Assembly: GCF_009856825.1 (NCBI RefSeq)
Contig: NZ_WVTD01000009.1
Span: 1 to 64,000, forward strand
Length of the DNA stretch: 64,000 nucleotides
Direction: 5' to 3'
Origin: Novosphingobium silvae
Lineage (GTDB): Bacteria > Pseudomonadota > Alphaproteobacteria > Sphingomonadales > Sphingomonadaceae
This document shows positions 1 through 9,236 of this stretch, piece after piece. A program made the position numbers and the translations under genes. Numbering within the stretch: the stretch's first letter is position 1; every line of letters begins with the position of its first letter. The notes beneath the pieces are model-generated. The model searched no databases. It was not told the origin of the DNA and saw only the letters and a list, made by a program, of their open reading frames with translations.

Positions 1-98
1 ATCTGACCACGACACGATCAGATCCGCCTGCACATCACCATCACGTCGCATCGCCATCGTCGCTGACCGCCTTCTTTCCGTATCCAGGCTGAATCAGA

Positions 99-308
99 TC
101 ACACCGACTTCGTCAACGCGCTGTTAACCTCGAGATCCTTGATGAGCGTCACCTGATCGCCGTCCGCCAGGATGTTACCCACGGCGTCGCGCACTTCGAC
201 GCGGTCTGCGGCAGCGCGCCGCGCGGCAAGCTCGCCCGCCGGCAGCCACTCTCCGCTTTCCTCGTCATAGAGGTAGTCTTCGTCTTCGCCGGCCACGATC
301 TTCCTCAT
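99..308 (-). CDS. Short PhnA-like protein, C-terminus apparently lost
   Basis: This 69-residue product opens with an acidic stretch (DYLYDEESGEWLPAGEL, near residue 11) and then carries VEVRDAVGNILADGDQVT and LIKDLEV, which match the start of the SH3-like C-terminal domain of PhnA/YjdM family proteins. In that family the domain normally continues for about 35 more residues ending in an FV(R/K)K tail. Here the frame stops after LEVNSALTKSV. The usual N-terminal zinc ribbon is also absent, which is common for the short sphingomonad forms. Function of the family is not settled despite the phosphonate name. The missing C-terminus suggests either a decayed gene or a frameshift. Confidence 0.55.
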   Translation of the reverse strand: MRKIVAGEDEDYLYDEESGEWLPAGELAARRAAADRVEVRDAVGNILADGDQVTLIKDLEVNSALTKSV

Positions 309-386
309 TCACAGAAACGGGCGCGGCGATGGTCGCCGCGCCCGCGTGCATTGCCCGATCGGATCGGCAAACGCCAGCCGGCGGGT

Positions 387-815
387 TCAACCCTCCAGCG
401 ACTTCTCCAAGGTGACTTCGCAGTTCAGCAGCTTGGAGATGGGGCAGTTCGCCTTGGCCTCGTCGGCGATCCGGGCGAAGTCTTCGGGCGCGATGCCGGG
501 GATCGAGGCGTTCAGCGTCAGCGCCGAGCGGGTGACGGCAAACCCGTCGCCATCCTTCTCGAGAGTGACGGTGCACTGGGTGTCGAGCGTGCCGTCCGCG
601 TGGCCGGCTGCGGCCAGTGCGAAGCTCGTCGCCATGGTGAAGCAGGCAGCATGCGCGGCGGCGATCAGTTCCTCGGGGTTGGTGCCCGGCTGGCCCTCAA
701 ATCGAGTGCCGAAACCATAGGGCTGGTCGCTCAGTACGCCCGAGCGTGTCGTGATCGAGCCCTTGCCGGCCTTGCCCAGACCTTCGTAGCGGGCGGAAGC
801 GGAATTGGTGGTCAT
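387..815 (-). CDS. osmC: OsmC family peroxiredoxin
   Basis: OsmC proteins are homodimeric thiol peroxidases that reduce organic hydroperoxides in the cytoplasm. The 142-residue product has the two family cysteines, Cys58 in AAAHAACFTMA and Cys124 in KANCPISK, and the typical TNPEELIAAAHAACF block. The spacing and length match the OsmC rather than the Ohr subfamily. The start was chosen at the ATG giving MTTNSASARYEG, because the open frame upstream is Arg/Pro-rich with no similarity and an AGAAAGG sequence lies about 7 bases before this ATG. It is a single gene, with PhnA-like DNA downstream. Confidence 0.9.
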   Translation of the reverse strand: MTTNSASARYEGLGKAGKGSITTRSGVLSDQPYGFGTRFEGQPGTNPEELIAAAHAACFTMATSFALAAAGHADGTLDTQCTVTLEKDGDGFAVTRSALTLNASIPGIAPEDFARIADEAKANCPISKLLNCEVTLEKSLEG

Positions 816-1241
816 TCGAGGCCTTTCTGGTGAGTGATTCGGTGCCGCCCGTGCAACGCAGGCCATCCGGGGAGGGTTGCCGCCGCACGGAAGAAGGGCG
901 ATTCGCCGCCTTCCTCGCCTGAAGGTGGCATGTGCATATGCAGCATCGATGGCAGGCTGTGGGGCGTCATCGCGGTTGCCGGGGCCTGGCACTCTCCCCC
1001 GCTCGCATGGGCTGCCTTTGATCAAACCGGCTCTGCAGGCCGAAGGAACGGGAACGATGTTCATCTTGGCGGGCGGCGAATGGTCGGCCCCCTGTCAGCG
1101 CTGGGTCTACTGCGCTGCGGAAAGCGAACGCATCAAAGGATCCTGAGCATTGTTCGCTTTGAAACGACCTTCGTGGATGATACGAATTGCCCTACCAGAT
1201 GGCGGGCATCACGACACCGCCGCGGGGAAGAGGATGGTGTC
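816..1241. other. Intergenic stretch, no gene seen
   Basis: This 426-base stretch lies upstream of the OsmC gene and before a weak small ORF. Open frames here are GC-driven and show no recognisable domain or convincing ribosome binding site. It probably holds the OsmC promoter, but I could not pick out clear -35 and -10 boxes. Confidence 0.4.
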
Positions 1242-1480
1242 ATGAAGCGATTCCTGACAGCTTTGCACGTCGGGCTGGTGCTTTCCGCCGCACCGTTGCC
1301 CTTTGTGGCGTCGGTTGGCTGGCGCAGGCGGCTGGCACGCATGTCGAGGACGGTGCCATGACAGGTGCCTCGCTGCAGGGCGGGCGCATCGTCTACTCCG
1401 TAGTGCATGGTGAGGTGGATGACGCCGCTCGCGCAGAGATCGACCGCGCTCTGGCACGCCTGCAGCGCATGCTCGTCTGA
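1242..1480 (+). pseudogene. Possible frameshifted small secreted protein
   Basis: An ATG at 1242 opens a peptide with a classical signal-peptide look (MKRFLTALHVGLVLSAAPLPFVAS), but this frame soon turns Arg-rich and stops at 1361. A second frame, usable through the region and open to 1480, continues with sensible sequence (GGRIVYSVVHGEVDDAARAE and a helical C-terminus). The two pieces would make one secreted protein of about 80 residues if a single-base shift were allowed around 1300-1320. Alternatively they are two tiny ORFs, because an ATG at 1358 overlaps the stop as ATGA and yields a 40-residue product. I do not recognise a family. Confidence 0.3.
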
Positions 1481-1767
1481 GGGAACGCGGCGCAAAGCCG
1501 GGCCCGTCTCGTCTTACAAGGACCAAGAACAAGAACATCGCAGGGAGAACGACGCACATGGGATCGGCTGGATCCTTGTGCGGCAAGAGCCGGGGAAGGG
1601 GAGGAGCGCAAGGCGCGGCGGGACGTCACTGACCGCCGCGCCTTGTCGTTCGGATCGTCGTTCGGCGCCCGGTATTTTGTCTCGGAGCCGCGCCCTGCAC
1701 GATTTGCCCGTTCCAGCCCGCGCACGAGCCTGTATACCGCGCCCGAACGGGAGAGGAGATCGCGTCT

Positions 1768-2580
1768 ATGGGGCATCCGCTCGGCCTTGAACTGCTGACG
1801 GTACTGGGGATGGACCCGGTGCAGCATGTGACGCTGGCGGCAGACCTTGGGTGCAAGGCCGTGTCGATGGGCCTGTCGCAGTTGCCAGAACGCTTCAATC
1901 CCCATGGCTATCCGGCCTGGTCCCTGCGCGAGGACGCGGGCCTGCTTCGGGAGGTGAAGGCGGCCCTGACGGACCGGGGGGTGGCGATCTCCATCGCCGA
2001 GGGGCTGGAGGTTTCCTCAAGCGTCGATCCGGGCGAGTGCGCGCCAGACCTGGACATGTTCGCCGAACTGGGCGCCCTTCGCGTCAGGGCGGTCGACCCG
2101 GGAACGGAACGCTCGCGCGCGCTCGATCAGCTGGCCGTGCTCGCGGAAATGGCGGCGCAGCGGGGATTGGAATTCTCGATCGAGTTCTCTCCGGCCTTAA
2201 CCATCCGCACGCTCGACGAGGCGCTGGACGCAGTGCGCCACGTGGGGGAGGGGAAAGCGACGGTCCTGATCGATTCCATGCATCTCTTCCGCTCCGGCGG
2301 CAGCGTGCGCCAGATCGCGGAGCTTGATCCCGCGCTGATCGGACATGTGCAGCTGAGCGATGCGCCCCGGCGCGGCGAAGGCGACTACATGAGCGAAGCG
2401 GTTTCCGGTCGGATGATCCCTGGGCAGGGCGAACTGCCGATGCGCGAATTCGTCGAGGCCTTGCCGCGCGGGCAGGTGCTGGGCCTCAAAGTGCCGTTGA
2501 TGGCCGCGGCGGCAAGCGGAAGATCCGCGCGCGACTACGTTGGCGAGATCGTGAAGCGGACGCGCGAACTGCTGGTGTGA
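1768..2580 (+). CDS. Sugar phosphate isomerase/epimerase-like TIM barrel protein
   Basis: The 270-residue product has the xylose-isomerase-like TIM barrel pattern of the AP endonuclease family 2 superfamily. Visible elements are an early strand (LGCKAVSMGL), a Glu in EFSIEFSPALTIRT at about residue 142, the metal-site-like LIDSMHLFRSGG near 170, and the HVQLSDAP strand near 193. Such proteins isomerise or epimerise sugars or cyclitols, or act as hydroxypyruvate or dehydroshikimate enzymes; the substrate cannot be told from sequence alone. The convergent neighbour is a GMC oxidoreductase, which could form a small catabolic pair, but this is inference. The start is the ATG after a GGAGAGGAGA ribosome binding region. 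Confidence 0.7.
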   Translation: MGHPLGLELLTVLGMDPVQHVTLAADLGCKAVSMGLSQLPERFNPHGYPAWSLREDAGLLREVKAALTDRGVAISIAEGLEVSSSVDPGECAPDLDMFAELGALRVRAVDPGTERSRALDQLAVLAEMAAQRGLEFSIEFSPALTIRTLDEALDAVRHVGEGKATVLIDSMHLFRSGGSVRQIAELDPALIGHVQLSDAPRRGEGDYMSEAVSGRMIPGQGELPMREFVEALPRGQVLGLKVPLMAAAASGRSARDYVGEIVKRTRELLV

Positions 2581-2595
2581 CGCCTCGCGCCAGCG

Positions 2596-4182
2596 TCATC
2601 GCCTGCATGCCGCCAGCACCATCTCCGCGCCTTTCTCGGCGATCATCATCGTCGGAGCGTTCGTGTTGCCGGAGACGATCGTGGGCATGACGGAAGCATC
2701 GATAACGCGCAGGCTTCCCATGCCCCTGACCCGCAGATGCGCATCCACGACCGTGCCCATCGCCGCTGTGCCTACGGGATGAAAGATGGTCGTGCCGATC
2801 TCGCCCGCCGCGCGGCGAAGCTCCTCCTCGCTCTGGAAGGAAAGGCCGGGGCGCACTTCCTCGGGATGGTATCGGGCGAGGGCGGGCTGCGCCACGATGG
2901 CGCGGGTGAGGCGGATCGCGTCTGCGGCAACGCGCCTGTCCTCCTGAGCGGACAGATAGTTCGGCCGGATGGCGGGCGCGGTGCCCGGGTCTGTGGTCAC
3001 GATCCGGGTGGTGCCGCGGCTCTCCGGTCTCAGGTTGCAGACGCTGGCGGTGAAAGCGGGAAACGGGTCGAGCGCGCCGCCGAAGGCTGCCAGGCTCAGG
3101 GGCTGCACATGGAATTCCAGATTGGGCGTCGCATAGCGCGGGTGGCTTCGGGTGAAGACGCCAAGCTGGCTGGGGGCCATGGCCATGGGGCCGCTGCGGC
3201 GCAGGATGTACTCCAACCCGATCAGGGCCTTGCCGAAGATGTTGGCTGCCCGAGCATTGAGCGTCGCTACGCCGGACACCCGGAAGGCACAGCGCAGCTG
3301 CAGATGGTCCTGCAGGTTCGCGCCCACCTCCGGGCGGTCCAGCAAAGGGACTACGCCAAGCGTCGAGAGGTGTGCGGCATCGCCGATGCCCGAGCGCTCC
3401 AGGATCGCGGGTGAGCCGATCGCGCCGGCGGCGAGAATCACCTCGCCCTCGGTTCGTGCCTCGCGCGGAGAGCCGGCCACTGCATAACGGATGCCGACGG
3501 CGCGGCCTTCCTCCACGATCACCCGGTCCACCAGTGCCCCGGTCTCCACTTTCAGGTTGGCGCGGCTGCGCACCGGCTTGAGGAAGGCGTCGGACGCGCT
3601 CCAGCGCCACCCGCCTCGCTGGGTTACCTGGAAGAAGCCCGCGCCCTCGTTGTCTCCGGTGTTGAAGTCACGCGAATGAGGGATGCCATGTTCCCCGCAG
3701 GCATCGCGGAATGCCTCGAGGATGTCCCAGCGCAGGCGCTGGCGTTCCACCCGGATCTCTCCGCCCCGGCCGTGAAAGGGACCGGCGCCTTCGTAGTGAT
3801 CCTCGGCGCGGGTGAAGTAGGGCAGGATGTCGTCCCATCCCCACTCCGCGTTCCCCGCCTGTTTCCAGCCGTCATAATCGGCCGCCTGGCCGCGCATGTA
3901 GATCATGCCGTTGATAGACGAGCAGCCGCCCAGCACCCGGCCGCGGGGATACTTGAGCGCTCGTCCGCCCAGCCCCTCTTCCGCTTGCGTGGACATGCAC
4001 CAGTCGGTCCGGGGATTGCCGATGCAGTGCAGGTACCCCACCGGCACGCGGATCCAGATGTAATTGTCCCTGCCCCCGGCCTCCAGCAGCAGGACCCGCT
4101 TGCGAGGATCCGCGCTGAGGCGGTTGGCGAGCACGCAGCCGGCGCTGCCGCCGCCCACGATGATGTAGTCGAACTCTCCCAT
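2596..4182 (-). CDS. GMC family oxidoreductase (choline/alcohol dehydrogenase type)
   Basis: This FAD-dependent glucose-methanol-choline family enzyme oxidises an alcohol substrate. The 528-residue product begins with the FAD dinucleotide-binding motif YIIVGGGSAGCVLANRL, followed by GMC signature 1 (GRVLGGCSSINGMIYMRG) near residue 85, and signature 2 (AAGAIGSPAILERSGIG) near 270. The C-terminal half carries the active-site FHPVGTAAMG near 465 and the NTNAPTMMIAEK tail. The start was placed at MGEFDYII because the FAD motif should be close to the N-terminus; 12 extra codons upstream lack similarity. The true substrate is unknown. Confidence 0.85.
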   Translation of the reverse strand: MGEFDYIIVGGGSAGCVLANRLSADPRKRVLLLEAGGRDNYIWIRVPVGYLHCIGNPRTDWCMSTQAEEGLGGRALKYPRGRVLGGCSSINGMIYMRGQAADYDGWKQAGNAEWGWDDILPYFTRAEDHYEGAGPFHGRGGEIRVERQRLRWDILEAFRDACGEHGIPHSRDFNTGDNEGAGFFQVTQRGGWRWSASDAFLKPVRSRANLKVETGALVDRVIVEEGRAVGIRYAVAGSPREARTEGEVILAAGAIGSPAILERSGIGDAAHLSTLGVVPLLDRPEVGANLQDHLQLRCAFRVSGVATLNARAANIFGKALIGLEYILRRSGPMAMAPSQLGVFTRSHPRYATPNLEFHVQPLSLAAFGGALDPFPAFTASVCNLRPESRGTTRIVTTDPGTAPAIRPNYLSAQEDRRVAADAIRLTRAIVAQPALARYHPEEVRPGLSFQSEEELRRAAGEIGTTIFHPVGTAAMGTVVDAHLRVRGMGSLRVIDASVMPTIVSGNTNAPTMMIAEKGAEMVLAACRR

Positions 4183-4600
4183 TTTCCGAGGGCTAGGGTG
4201 CGGGCGCACCCCGATCAACTGCGCCTTTGGCCGGGTGGCGCTGGCAGATGATCTGGTCGCCGGGGCGATGCGAGTGAGCCTCCTAAGAGAGGCCGGGCGT
4301 AATTTCCCAAGGCAGAAGCTGTCGGAGAACCTTACAAACTTCTACACAGTCCCAAAACGACGCAAGATGCCGCATCGGCAGGATCGTTAACGACTTGGCA
4401 ATGCTTTGCAGCTAGGCCCTCATCCCACAGGAGATGGCGACTACGTCGTCAGATTTGACAGGAGCCGTCGACGGCCCGCACCTGTTCGTTCGCGGACGGG
4501 TTCGGATCAGGTGGAACGCAGTCGTCACTCTGCGTGCCATCGCAGTCGGCGGCTCCTGCCAATTTCCGGTTTCTCCGGCATCCCTTTGAACCGATGGCGC
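4183..4600. other. Intergenic stretch, no gene seen
   Basis: This 418-base stretch separates two minus-strand genes and has a lower-GC patch around 4300-4400. It should contain the GMC oxidoreductase promoter. The frames across it are shadows of the DUF1810 gene or lack any recognisable domain. Confidence 0.4.
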
Positions 4601-5074
4601 CTAGATCTCGCGCGGGCGGGAGTGCTGGTTTCCGACACCATCTGTTCGCAGCAACTGCAGGGTCCGCTCGTCTCGGGGGCCTTGACAGAACGCTTCGAGT
4701 GCCCGTCCAAAAACCTCGCTGTCCCCGCCCGTGTCTTGCGCGGCGACTTTGAACAGGGTCATCGAACTGCAGAACTTGAGCGCGTCGACGGTGCCGAGGA
4801 TGGCAGAGGCGCTGCGACGCGGCGCCCAGTCCAGCATCAGCTGCGTGCACTCGGCCAGCCTTCGCCCGAGCACGGGATGGGCAAGGTACCGACCGGCTTC
4901 GGCGAGGTCCTGTATGGCGTAGAACTGCGCAGTGGAGCTTAGCCCAAGCCCCGCCACTTGCGGAAAGACGAACCACATCCAGTGGCTGCGCTTCTCGCCC
5001 CGGGCCAGTTCCTTGCGCACATCGTCGAGCACGACGTTCTGCGCGGCCACGAAACGCTCCAGATCTTGCGGCAT
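4601..5074 (-). CDS. DUF1810 family protein
   Basis: The 157-residue product matches the DUF1810 family throughout: an N-terminal LERFVAAQ block, the diagnostic SHWMWFVFPQVAGLG at about residues 30-45, AIQDLAEAGRYLAHPVLG, and a C-terminal FCQGPRDERTLQLL. The family's biochemical role is unknown; it resembles proteins of the YfbL/calpastatin-annotated group. The start was chosen at MPQDLERF. The C-terminal 12 residues after TLQLL are not conserved in what I recall of the family. It stands alone between a membrane protein and the GMC enzyme. Confidence 0.8.
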   Translation of the reverse strand: MPQDLERFVAAQNVVLDDVRKELARGEKRSHWMWFVFPQVAGLGLSSTAQFYAIQDLAEAGRYLAHPVLGRRLAECTQLMLDWAPRRSASAILGTVDALKFCSSMTLFKVAAQDTGGDSEVFGRALEAFCQGPRDERTLQLLRTDGVGNQHSRPREI

Positions 5075-5137
5075 GTCAGGCGCTCCACCCGTGCCCACGA
5101 TCCCTCGTTATCAGGCCCGCGCATCTGGCCCGCCGGA

Positions 5138-5356
5138 TCAGGGCGTCTGGTCGGTCTGTTCGGTGACGGCCTGCTGGGTATCGGCGTGCCCGCCGGTGTT
5201 GTCAGGCGAACTGAGGGCCCCGGTCATCACGATGATGGCGAACGCGATGACGACCAGCACGAGGCTGATCAGGAGGACGTAGCGCACGACGCCGGGCGTC
5301 GAACCGCTGCGGGCCTCTACCTTGTCGATGTGGACTTCCTTGCCGTGGGGTTCCAT
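5138..5356 (-). CDS. Small single-span membrane protein
   Basis: The 72-residue product starts MEPHGKEVHIDKVEARSG, has one strong transmembrane segment at about residues 25-47 (VVRYVLLISLVLVVIAFAII), and ends in a Gln/Thr/Asp-rich polar tail. It is not recognised as a named family, though similar small membrane proteins are common in sphingomonads. An upstream ATG in the same frame at 5410 would add 18 residues of unlikely sequence, so the internal ATG was chosen. Confidence 0.6.
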   Translation of the reverse strand: MEPHGKEVHIDKVEARSGSTPGVVRYVLLISLVLVVIAFAIIVMTGALSSPDNTGGHADTQQAVTEQTDQTP

Positions 5357-5453
5357 GGCGTGTCTCCGTTGCTCAGGGCCTGCGGACGGACCCTTTGCGT
5401 CGAACAACACGCCAGGACGGGCAGGGTTGCGCTACCCCGCCCGCAGGCATGGC

Positions 5454-6290
5454 TCAGTCGCGCAGGAGTTCGTTGATGCCCGTCTTCGAGCGGGTCTGCG
5501 CATCGACGGTCTTGACGATCACGGCGCAGTAGAGCGACGGGCCGGGGGTGCCATCGGGCAGCGGCTTGCCGGGCATCGAGCCCGGAACCACGACGGAATA
5601 GGGCGGTACGCGGCCGATGTGGACATCGCCCGTGGCGCGGTCGACGATCTTGGTCGAGGCGCCGATGAACACGCCCATGGAGAGCACCGCGCCTTCGCCG
5701 ACGACGACGCCCTCGGCCACTTCCGAGCGGGCGCCGATGAAGCAGTTGTCCTCGATCACCACGGGCCCGGCCTGCAGGGGCTCGAGCACGCCGCCGATGC
5801 CGGCGCCGCCGGAGATGTGGACGTTGCGGCCGATCTGGGCGCAGGAGCCCACGGTGGCCCAGGTGTCCACCATGGTGCCTTCACCGATATAGGCGCCGAG
5901 GTTGACGAAGCTGGGCATCAGCACCACGCCCTTGGCGATGTAGGCGCTGCGGCGCACCACGGCGCCGGGCACAACTCGCACGCCCGCGGCCTTGAAGCGG
6001 GCATCGTCCCAACCGGCGAACTTGAGCGGCACCTTGTCGTACGCAGGCGCGCCGGCCGCGCCGTACTCGACCACGGCGTTGTCGGAGAGACGGAAGCTCA
6101 GGAGGACCGCCTTCTTGAGCCACTGGTTGACCTTCCAGCCGCCCTGGCCGTCGGGCTCGGCCACGCGTGCCGCGCCCGAATCGAGCAGTTCCAGCGCCTC
6201 CTCGACGATCCGGCGGACATCGTCGCTGGCGGGCGTGACGGTGTCGCGCGCATCGAACGCGGCTTCGATCTGGGCGGCGAGGTCGGACAT
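5454..6290 (-). CDS. dapD: 2,3,4,5-tetrahydropyridine-2,6-dicarboxylate N-succinyltransferase
   Basis: DapD transfers succinyl from succinyl-CoA to tetrahydrodipicolinate in the succinylase branch of lysine and diaminopimelate synthesis in the cytoplasm. The 278-residue length is normal. The N-terminal helical domain is followed from about residue 115 by hexapeptide-repeat left-handed beta-helix sequence ([59 protein letters not shown]) and by the C-terminal [14 protein letters not shown] block. Neighbours are unrelated, so the gene is probably transcribed alone. Confidence 0.96.
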   Translation of the reverse strand: MSDLAAQIEAAFDARDTVTPASDDVRRIVEEALELLDSGAARVAEPDGQGGWKVNQWLKKAVLLSFRLSDNAVVEYGAAGAPAYDKVPLKFAGWDDARFKAAGVRVVPGAVVRRSAYIAKGVVLMPSFVNLGAYIGEGTMVDTWATVGSCAQIGRNVHISGGAGIGGVLEPLQAGPVVIEDNCFIGARSEVAEGVVVGEGAVLSMGVFIGASTKIVDRATGDVHIGRVPPYSVVVPGSMPGKPLPDGTPGPSLYCAVIVKTVDAQTRSKTGINELLRD

Positions 6291-6421
6291 GGCTTGGTCT
6301 CCGAATAAGTCTGGATCTGTCGCGGCGCGGCCTAGAGACAGATGCGGGCAGGGACAAGAGGCGTGACGCTCGCGCCTGCCAGGCGCGTTGCCGCCATGCC
6401 TGTCCGCTGCTTCCTGCGCCC

Positions 6422-7087
6422 TCAGTCCTCGGGCTGCATCAGTTCGCGCACGAAGCCGATCAGACCGGTCTGGCGGGCACGGCGCAGCCGCTCGGCCTGG
6501 AGGATCTTCTTCACCTGCTCGAAGCAGCTTGCGATGTCGTCGTTGACGACGACGTAATCGTAGCCGTCCCAGTGGCTGATCTCCGAGCGCGCGCGCTCCA
6601 TGCGGCCGTGGATCACCTCGGGGCTGTCCGTTCCCCGGCCGGTCAGCCGGCGGCGCAGTTCGCCGATGCTGGGCGGCAGCAGGAAGACGCGGACGACGTC
6701 GCGCTCCAGCTTCTGGTAGAGCTGCTGCGTTCCCTGCCAGTCGATGTCGAAGAGATAGTCCTGCCCGTCTTTCAGGCCAGCTTTCACCTGCGCCTTGGGC
6801 GTGGCGTAGCTATGCCCGAACACCGTCGCCCACTCCAGGAAGTCGCCGTCGGCCGCCATGCGGTCGAACTCTTCCTGGCTGACGAAATGGTAGTCCTTGC
6901 CGTCGACCTCACCGGGCCGGGGCGGGCGCGTGGTGCACGAAACCGAATTGCAGATGTGCGGATCGTGCTCGAGCAGCATGCGCGAGATGGTCGTCTTGCC
7001 CGCTCCCGAGGGGGAGGACATGATGAACATGAGGCCGCGCCGGGCGAGCGTGCCGGTCGATTCCGGCGAAGGGTCGATCTGAACCAT
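6422..7087 (-). CDS. gmk: Guanylate kinase
   Basis: This enzyme phosphorylates GMP to GDP with ATP in purine nucleotide metabolism. The 221-residue product has the P-loop [10 protein letters not shown] near residue 24, the GMP-binding [20 protein letters not shown] at about 51-70, and [11 protein letters not shown] followed by the lid sequence [17 protein letters not shown]. The N-terminal extension of about 20 residues before the P-loop is short and plausible. It sits between dapD and a sphingomonad membrane-associated protein and shows no obvious operon with either. Confidence 0.96.
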   Translation of the reverse strand: MVQIDPSPESTGTLARRGLMFIMSSPSGAGKTTISRMLLEHDPHICNSVSCTTRPPRPGEVDGKDYHFVSQEEFDRMAADGDFLEWATVFGHSYATPKAQVKAGLKDGQDYLFDIDWQGTQQLYQKLERDVVRVFLLPPSIGELRRRLTGRGTDSPEVIHGRMERARSEISHWDGYDYVVVNDDIASCFEQVKKILQAERLRRARQTGLIGFVRELMQPED

Positions 7088-7181
7088 GGCTCCCGATGGC
7101 GGCGGACGGCCGGCAAATCAAGCGGGGACAGAGTTCGCTTCGGGGGAAATCGGCCGGGCCGCGCGCTGCACCGCCTGCGCC

Positions 7182-7619
7182 TCAGGCCTTTTCGACGCCG
7201 TCCTTCGCCTGCTCGTGCAGGTCCGCGGCACCTTCCGCGCGGGCCTGACCGGCCCGGCTGCGATCGTAGAGGGTCTTGGCGACGAGCGCTCCGCCCACAA
7301 GGATGGCGCCCGGGACCGAGCCGATCGCCACGCGGGCGAGTGCGCCATGCAGCAGCGTCTCGCTGATCGTTCGGCCCTTGAGGATCGACTTGGCCTTGCG
7401 GGGCGAGTAGCTGGCGCCCAGCACGCTGCGCTCCACCGCGCGGCGGGCCAGCGTCGTTCCGGTACGCAGCACGATGTCGGCGATGACAAGGTTCGTGGCG
7501 GGGTTGGGGCTTGGCCCGTGCAGTTCGCCGCCGTTGTCGGCCAGCTTCTTGATGCTTGTGGGCGCAACCTTGACGACGCGGACCGCCTTGCTCGCCTGTT
7601 GCTTGAACCTGGTTGCCAT
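7182..7619 (-). CDS. Conserved hypothetical protein, sphingomonad type
   Basis: The 145-residue product is basic and starts MATRFKQQASKAVRVV. It has hydrophobic helices around residues 40-55 (ATNLVIADIVLRTGTTLARR) and 92-115 (LARVAIGSVPGAILVGGALV), which may contact the membrane. The C-terminal tail is charged. No named domain is recognised. The gene lies 44 bases downstream of sspB on the same strand, so co-transcription is possible. Codon use and GC match the neighbours, which supports a real gene. Confidence 0.65.
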   Translation of the reverse strand: MATRFKQQASKAVRVVKVAPTSIKKLADNGGELHGPSPNPATNLVIADIVLRTGTTLARRAVERSVLGASYSPRKAKSILKGRTISETLLHGALARVAIGSVPGAILVGGALVAKTLYDRSRAGQARAEGAADLHEQAKDGVEKA

Positions 7620-7663
7620 CGCCCTTGCACCCTAGCGCTGTGTGGCGCGGGCGAGGGGCCCGC

Positions 7664-8170
7664 TCACTTCTTCTTGCCGAAATCCACCGAGACGACGTTG
7701 GAGCCGTCTTCACTGGGAGTAATGCGCGAAGCGACGTCGCGTTCCGATTCGTCGTTGCCCGCAGCGCCGGTGAGATCGTCCTCATCCTCGTCGTCGGCCA
7801 TCGCCTGGAACTGCAGGCCGAAGTCCACGGCGGGATCGACGAAGGCGGTGATCGCGGAGAAGGGGATGTCCAGCTTGGCCGGGCGCTGGTTGAAGCTCAG
7901 GCTGACGGTGAAGCCCTGTTCGCCCACGCCCAGGTCCCAGAACTTGTTCTGCAGCACGATCGTCATTTCATCGGGGAAGCGCGCGCGCAGGTCCGACGGG
8001 ATGCTGACGCCCGGAGCCCCGGTCTTGAAGGTAATGTAGAAGTGATGGCCGCCCGGCAGGACGCCGCCGGCAGCCTCTACCTGGCCGAGCACGCGGCCAA
8101 CGACGGCGCGCAGGGCCTCCTGCACGATTTCGTCGTAAGGGATCATGCTGTCTGGCGGAGTATCGTTCAT
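7664..8170 (-). CDS. sspB: ClpXP adaptor protein SspB, alphaproteobacterial form
   Basis: SspB tethers ssrA-tagged and other substrates to ClpXP. The 168-residue product has the substrate-binding fold in the first 120 residues ([56 protein letters not shown]), then an acidic flexible linker (DDEDEDDL) and a short C-terminal ClpX-binding-like tail ending [10 protein letters not shown]. That two-part architecture is diagnostic. It is divergent from hisB, with a 170-base shared upstream region. Confidence 0.92.
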   Translation of the reverse strand: MNDTPPDSMIPYDEIVQEALRAVVGRVLGQVEAAGGVLPGGHHFYITFKTGAPGVSIPSDLRARFPDEMTIVLQNKFWDLGVGEQGFTVSLSFNQRPAKLDIPFSAITAFVDPAVDFGLQFQAMADDEDEDDLTGAAGNDESERDVASRITPSEDGSNVVSVDFGKKK

Positions 8171-8340
8171 CGCGCCCTACGTGCTCATGGTTCTTCCTGC
8201 GGTCAACCCGTAAGGCACGTGAAAAGTGCCCTGCGGCTGCATTTATCCAAGGAAAATGCCCCGATGAAGCGGGCAAGATTGCAGCGCCGGAGCACTGCTG
8301 CGCGATTGATTCTGTCGCATACCGGTCTATAGGCACGGCC

Positions 8341-8943
8341 ATGCGCACAGCTTCGATCATCCGCAAGACGCACGAGACCGACATCGAAGTCGAGGTGAAC
8401 CTCGATGGGACGGGCGCCTATAAGGTGTCCACCGGGATCGGCTTCCTCGACCATATGATCGAGCAGTTCAGCCGCCATTCGCTGATCGACATCACCTGCC
8501 GCATCCAGGGCGATCTTCACGTCGACCAGCACCACACCACCGAGGACAGCGCCATCGCCATCGGCCAGGCCATCTCCAAGGCGCTGGGCGATCGCGCCGG
8601 GATCGGCCGTTATGGGGATGTGAATTCCCCCATGGACGAGGCGCTCAGTCGCGTGTCGCTCGATATCTCCGGGCGCCCCTACCTCGTGTGGAAAGCCGCT
8701 TTCACGCAGGAGAAGCTGGGCGAGTTCGACACCGAGATGGTGGAGCACTGGTTTCACTCGATCGCGCAGGCGGTAGGCATCACGCTGCACATCGAGCTGC
8801 TCTACGGCACCAACAACCATCACATCTGCGAAGGCATTTTCAAGGGCTTCGCGCGGGCCATGCGCTCGGCGGTGGAACTCGACCCGCGCAAGGGCGGCGC
8901 GATCCCTTCGACCAAGGGCATTCTGGGACAGGACACGCTTTGA
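8341..8943 (+). CDS. hisB: Imidazoleglycerol-phosphate dehydratase
   Basis: HisB converts imidazole glycerol phosphate to imidazole acetol phosphate, step six of histidine synthesis. The 200-residue product is the monofunctional form without a phosphatase domain. Metal-binding motifs are seen as [25 protein letters not shown] and [14 protein letters not shown]. It opens the his cluster; its TGA overlaps the ATG of the next gene as TGATG, which points to translational coupling. Confidence 0.97.
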   Translation: MRTASIIRKTHETDIEVEVNLDGTGAYKVSTGIGFLDHMIEQFSRHSLIDITCRIQGDLHVDQHHTTEDSAIAIGQAISKALGDRAGIGRYGDVNSPMDEALSRVSLDISGRPYLVWKAAFTQEKLGEFDTEMVEHWFHSIAQAVGITLHIELLYGTNNHHICEGIFKGFARAMRSAVELDPRKGGAIPSTKGILGQDTL

Positions 8944-9236
8944 TGGCCAGCTTCATCGTCTCGCTGACCTACACCGGCTCGCTCGAGGCCGTGGATGCGC
9001 TGCTGGCCGACCATGTCGCTTGGCTGAAGACCAATCGCGAGGCTGGCCATTTCGTGGGCTGGGGCCGCAAGGTCCCGCGCGAAGGCGGGATCGTCCTTGC
9101 CGTGGGCGAGAGCCGCGAAGCGATCGCCGCCCTTGCCGCGCAGGATCCCTTCGTCACGGGCGGCGTCGCCAGCGTGGAGGTGATCGAATGGGCGCCTTCT
9201 TTCCTGGACGATAGCGTGGCGGGCATCGCCGGATGA
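8943..9236 (+). CDS. YCII-like domain protein within the his operon
   Basis: The 97-residue product fits the YCII-related fold: an opening beta strand (ASFIVSLTYTGSLEAVDALL), the conserved DHVAWL helix with the fold's His, GGIVLAVGESREAI, then DPFVTGGVASVEVIEW. Members of this ferredoxin-like family are mostly of unknown function, with some acting as small enzymes or decarboxylases in catabolism. The gene is overlapped at both ends (TGATG with hisB, ATGA with hisH), so it is translated with the his genes. Why it belongs there is unknown. Confidence 0.85.
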   Translation: MASFIVSLTYTGSLEAVDALLADHVAWLKTNREAGHFVGWGRKVPREGGIVLAVGESREAIAALAAQDPFVTGGVASVEVIEWAPSFLDDSVAGIAG

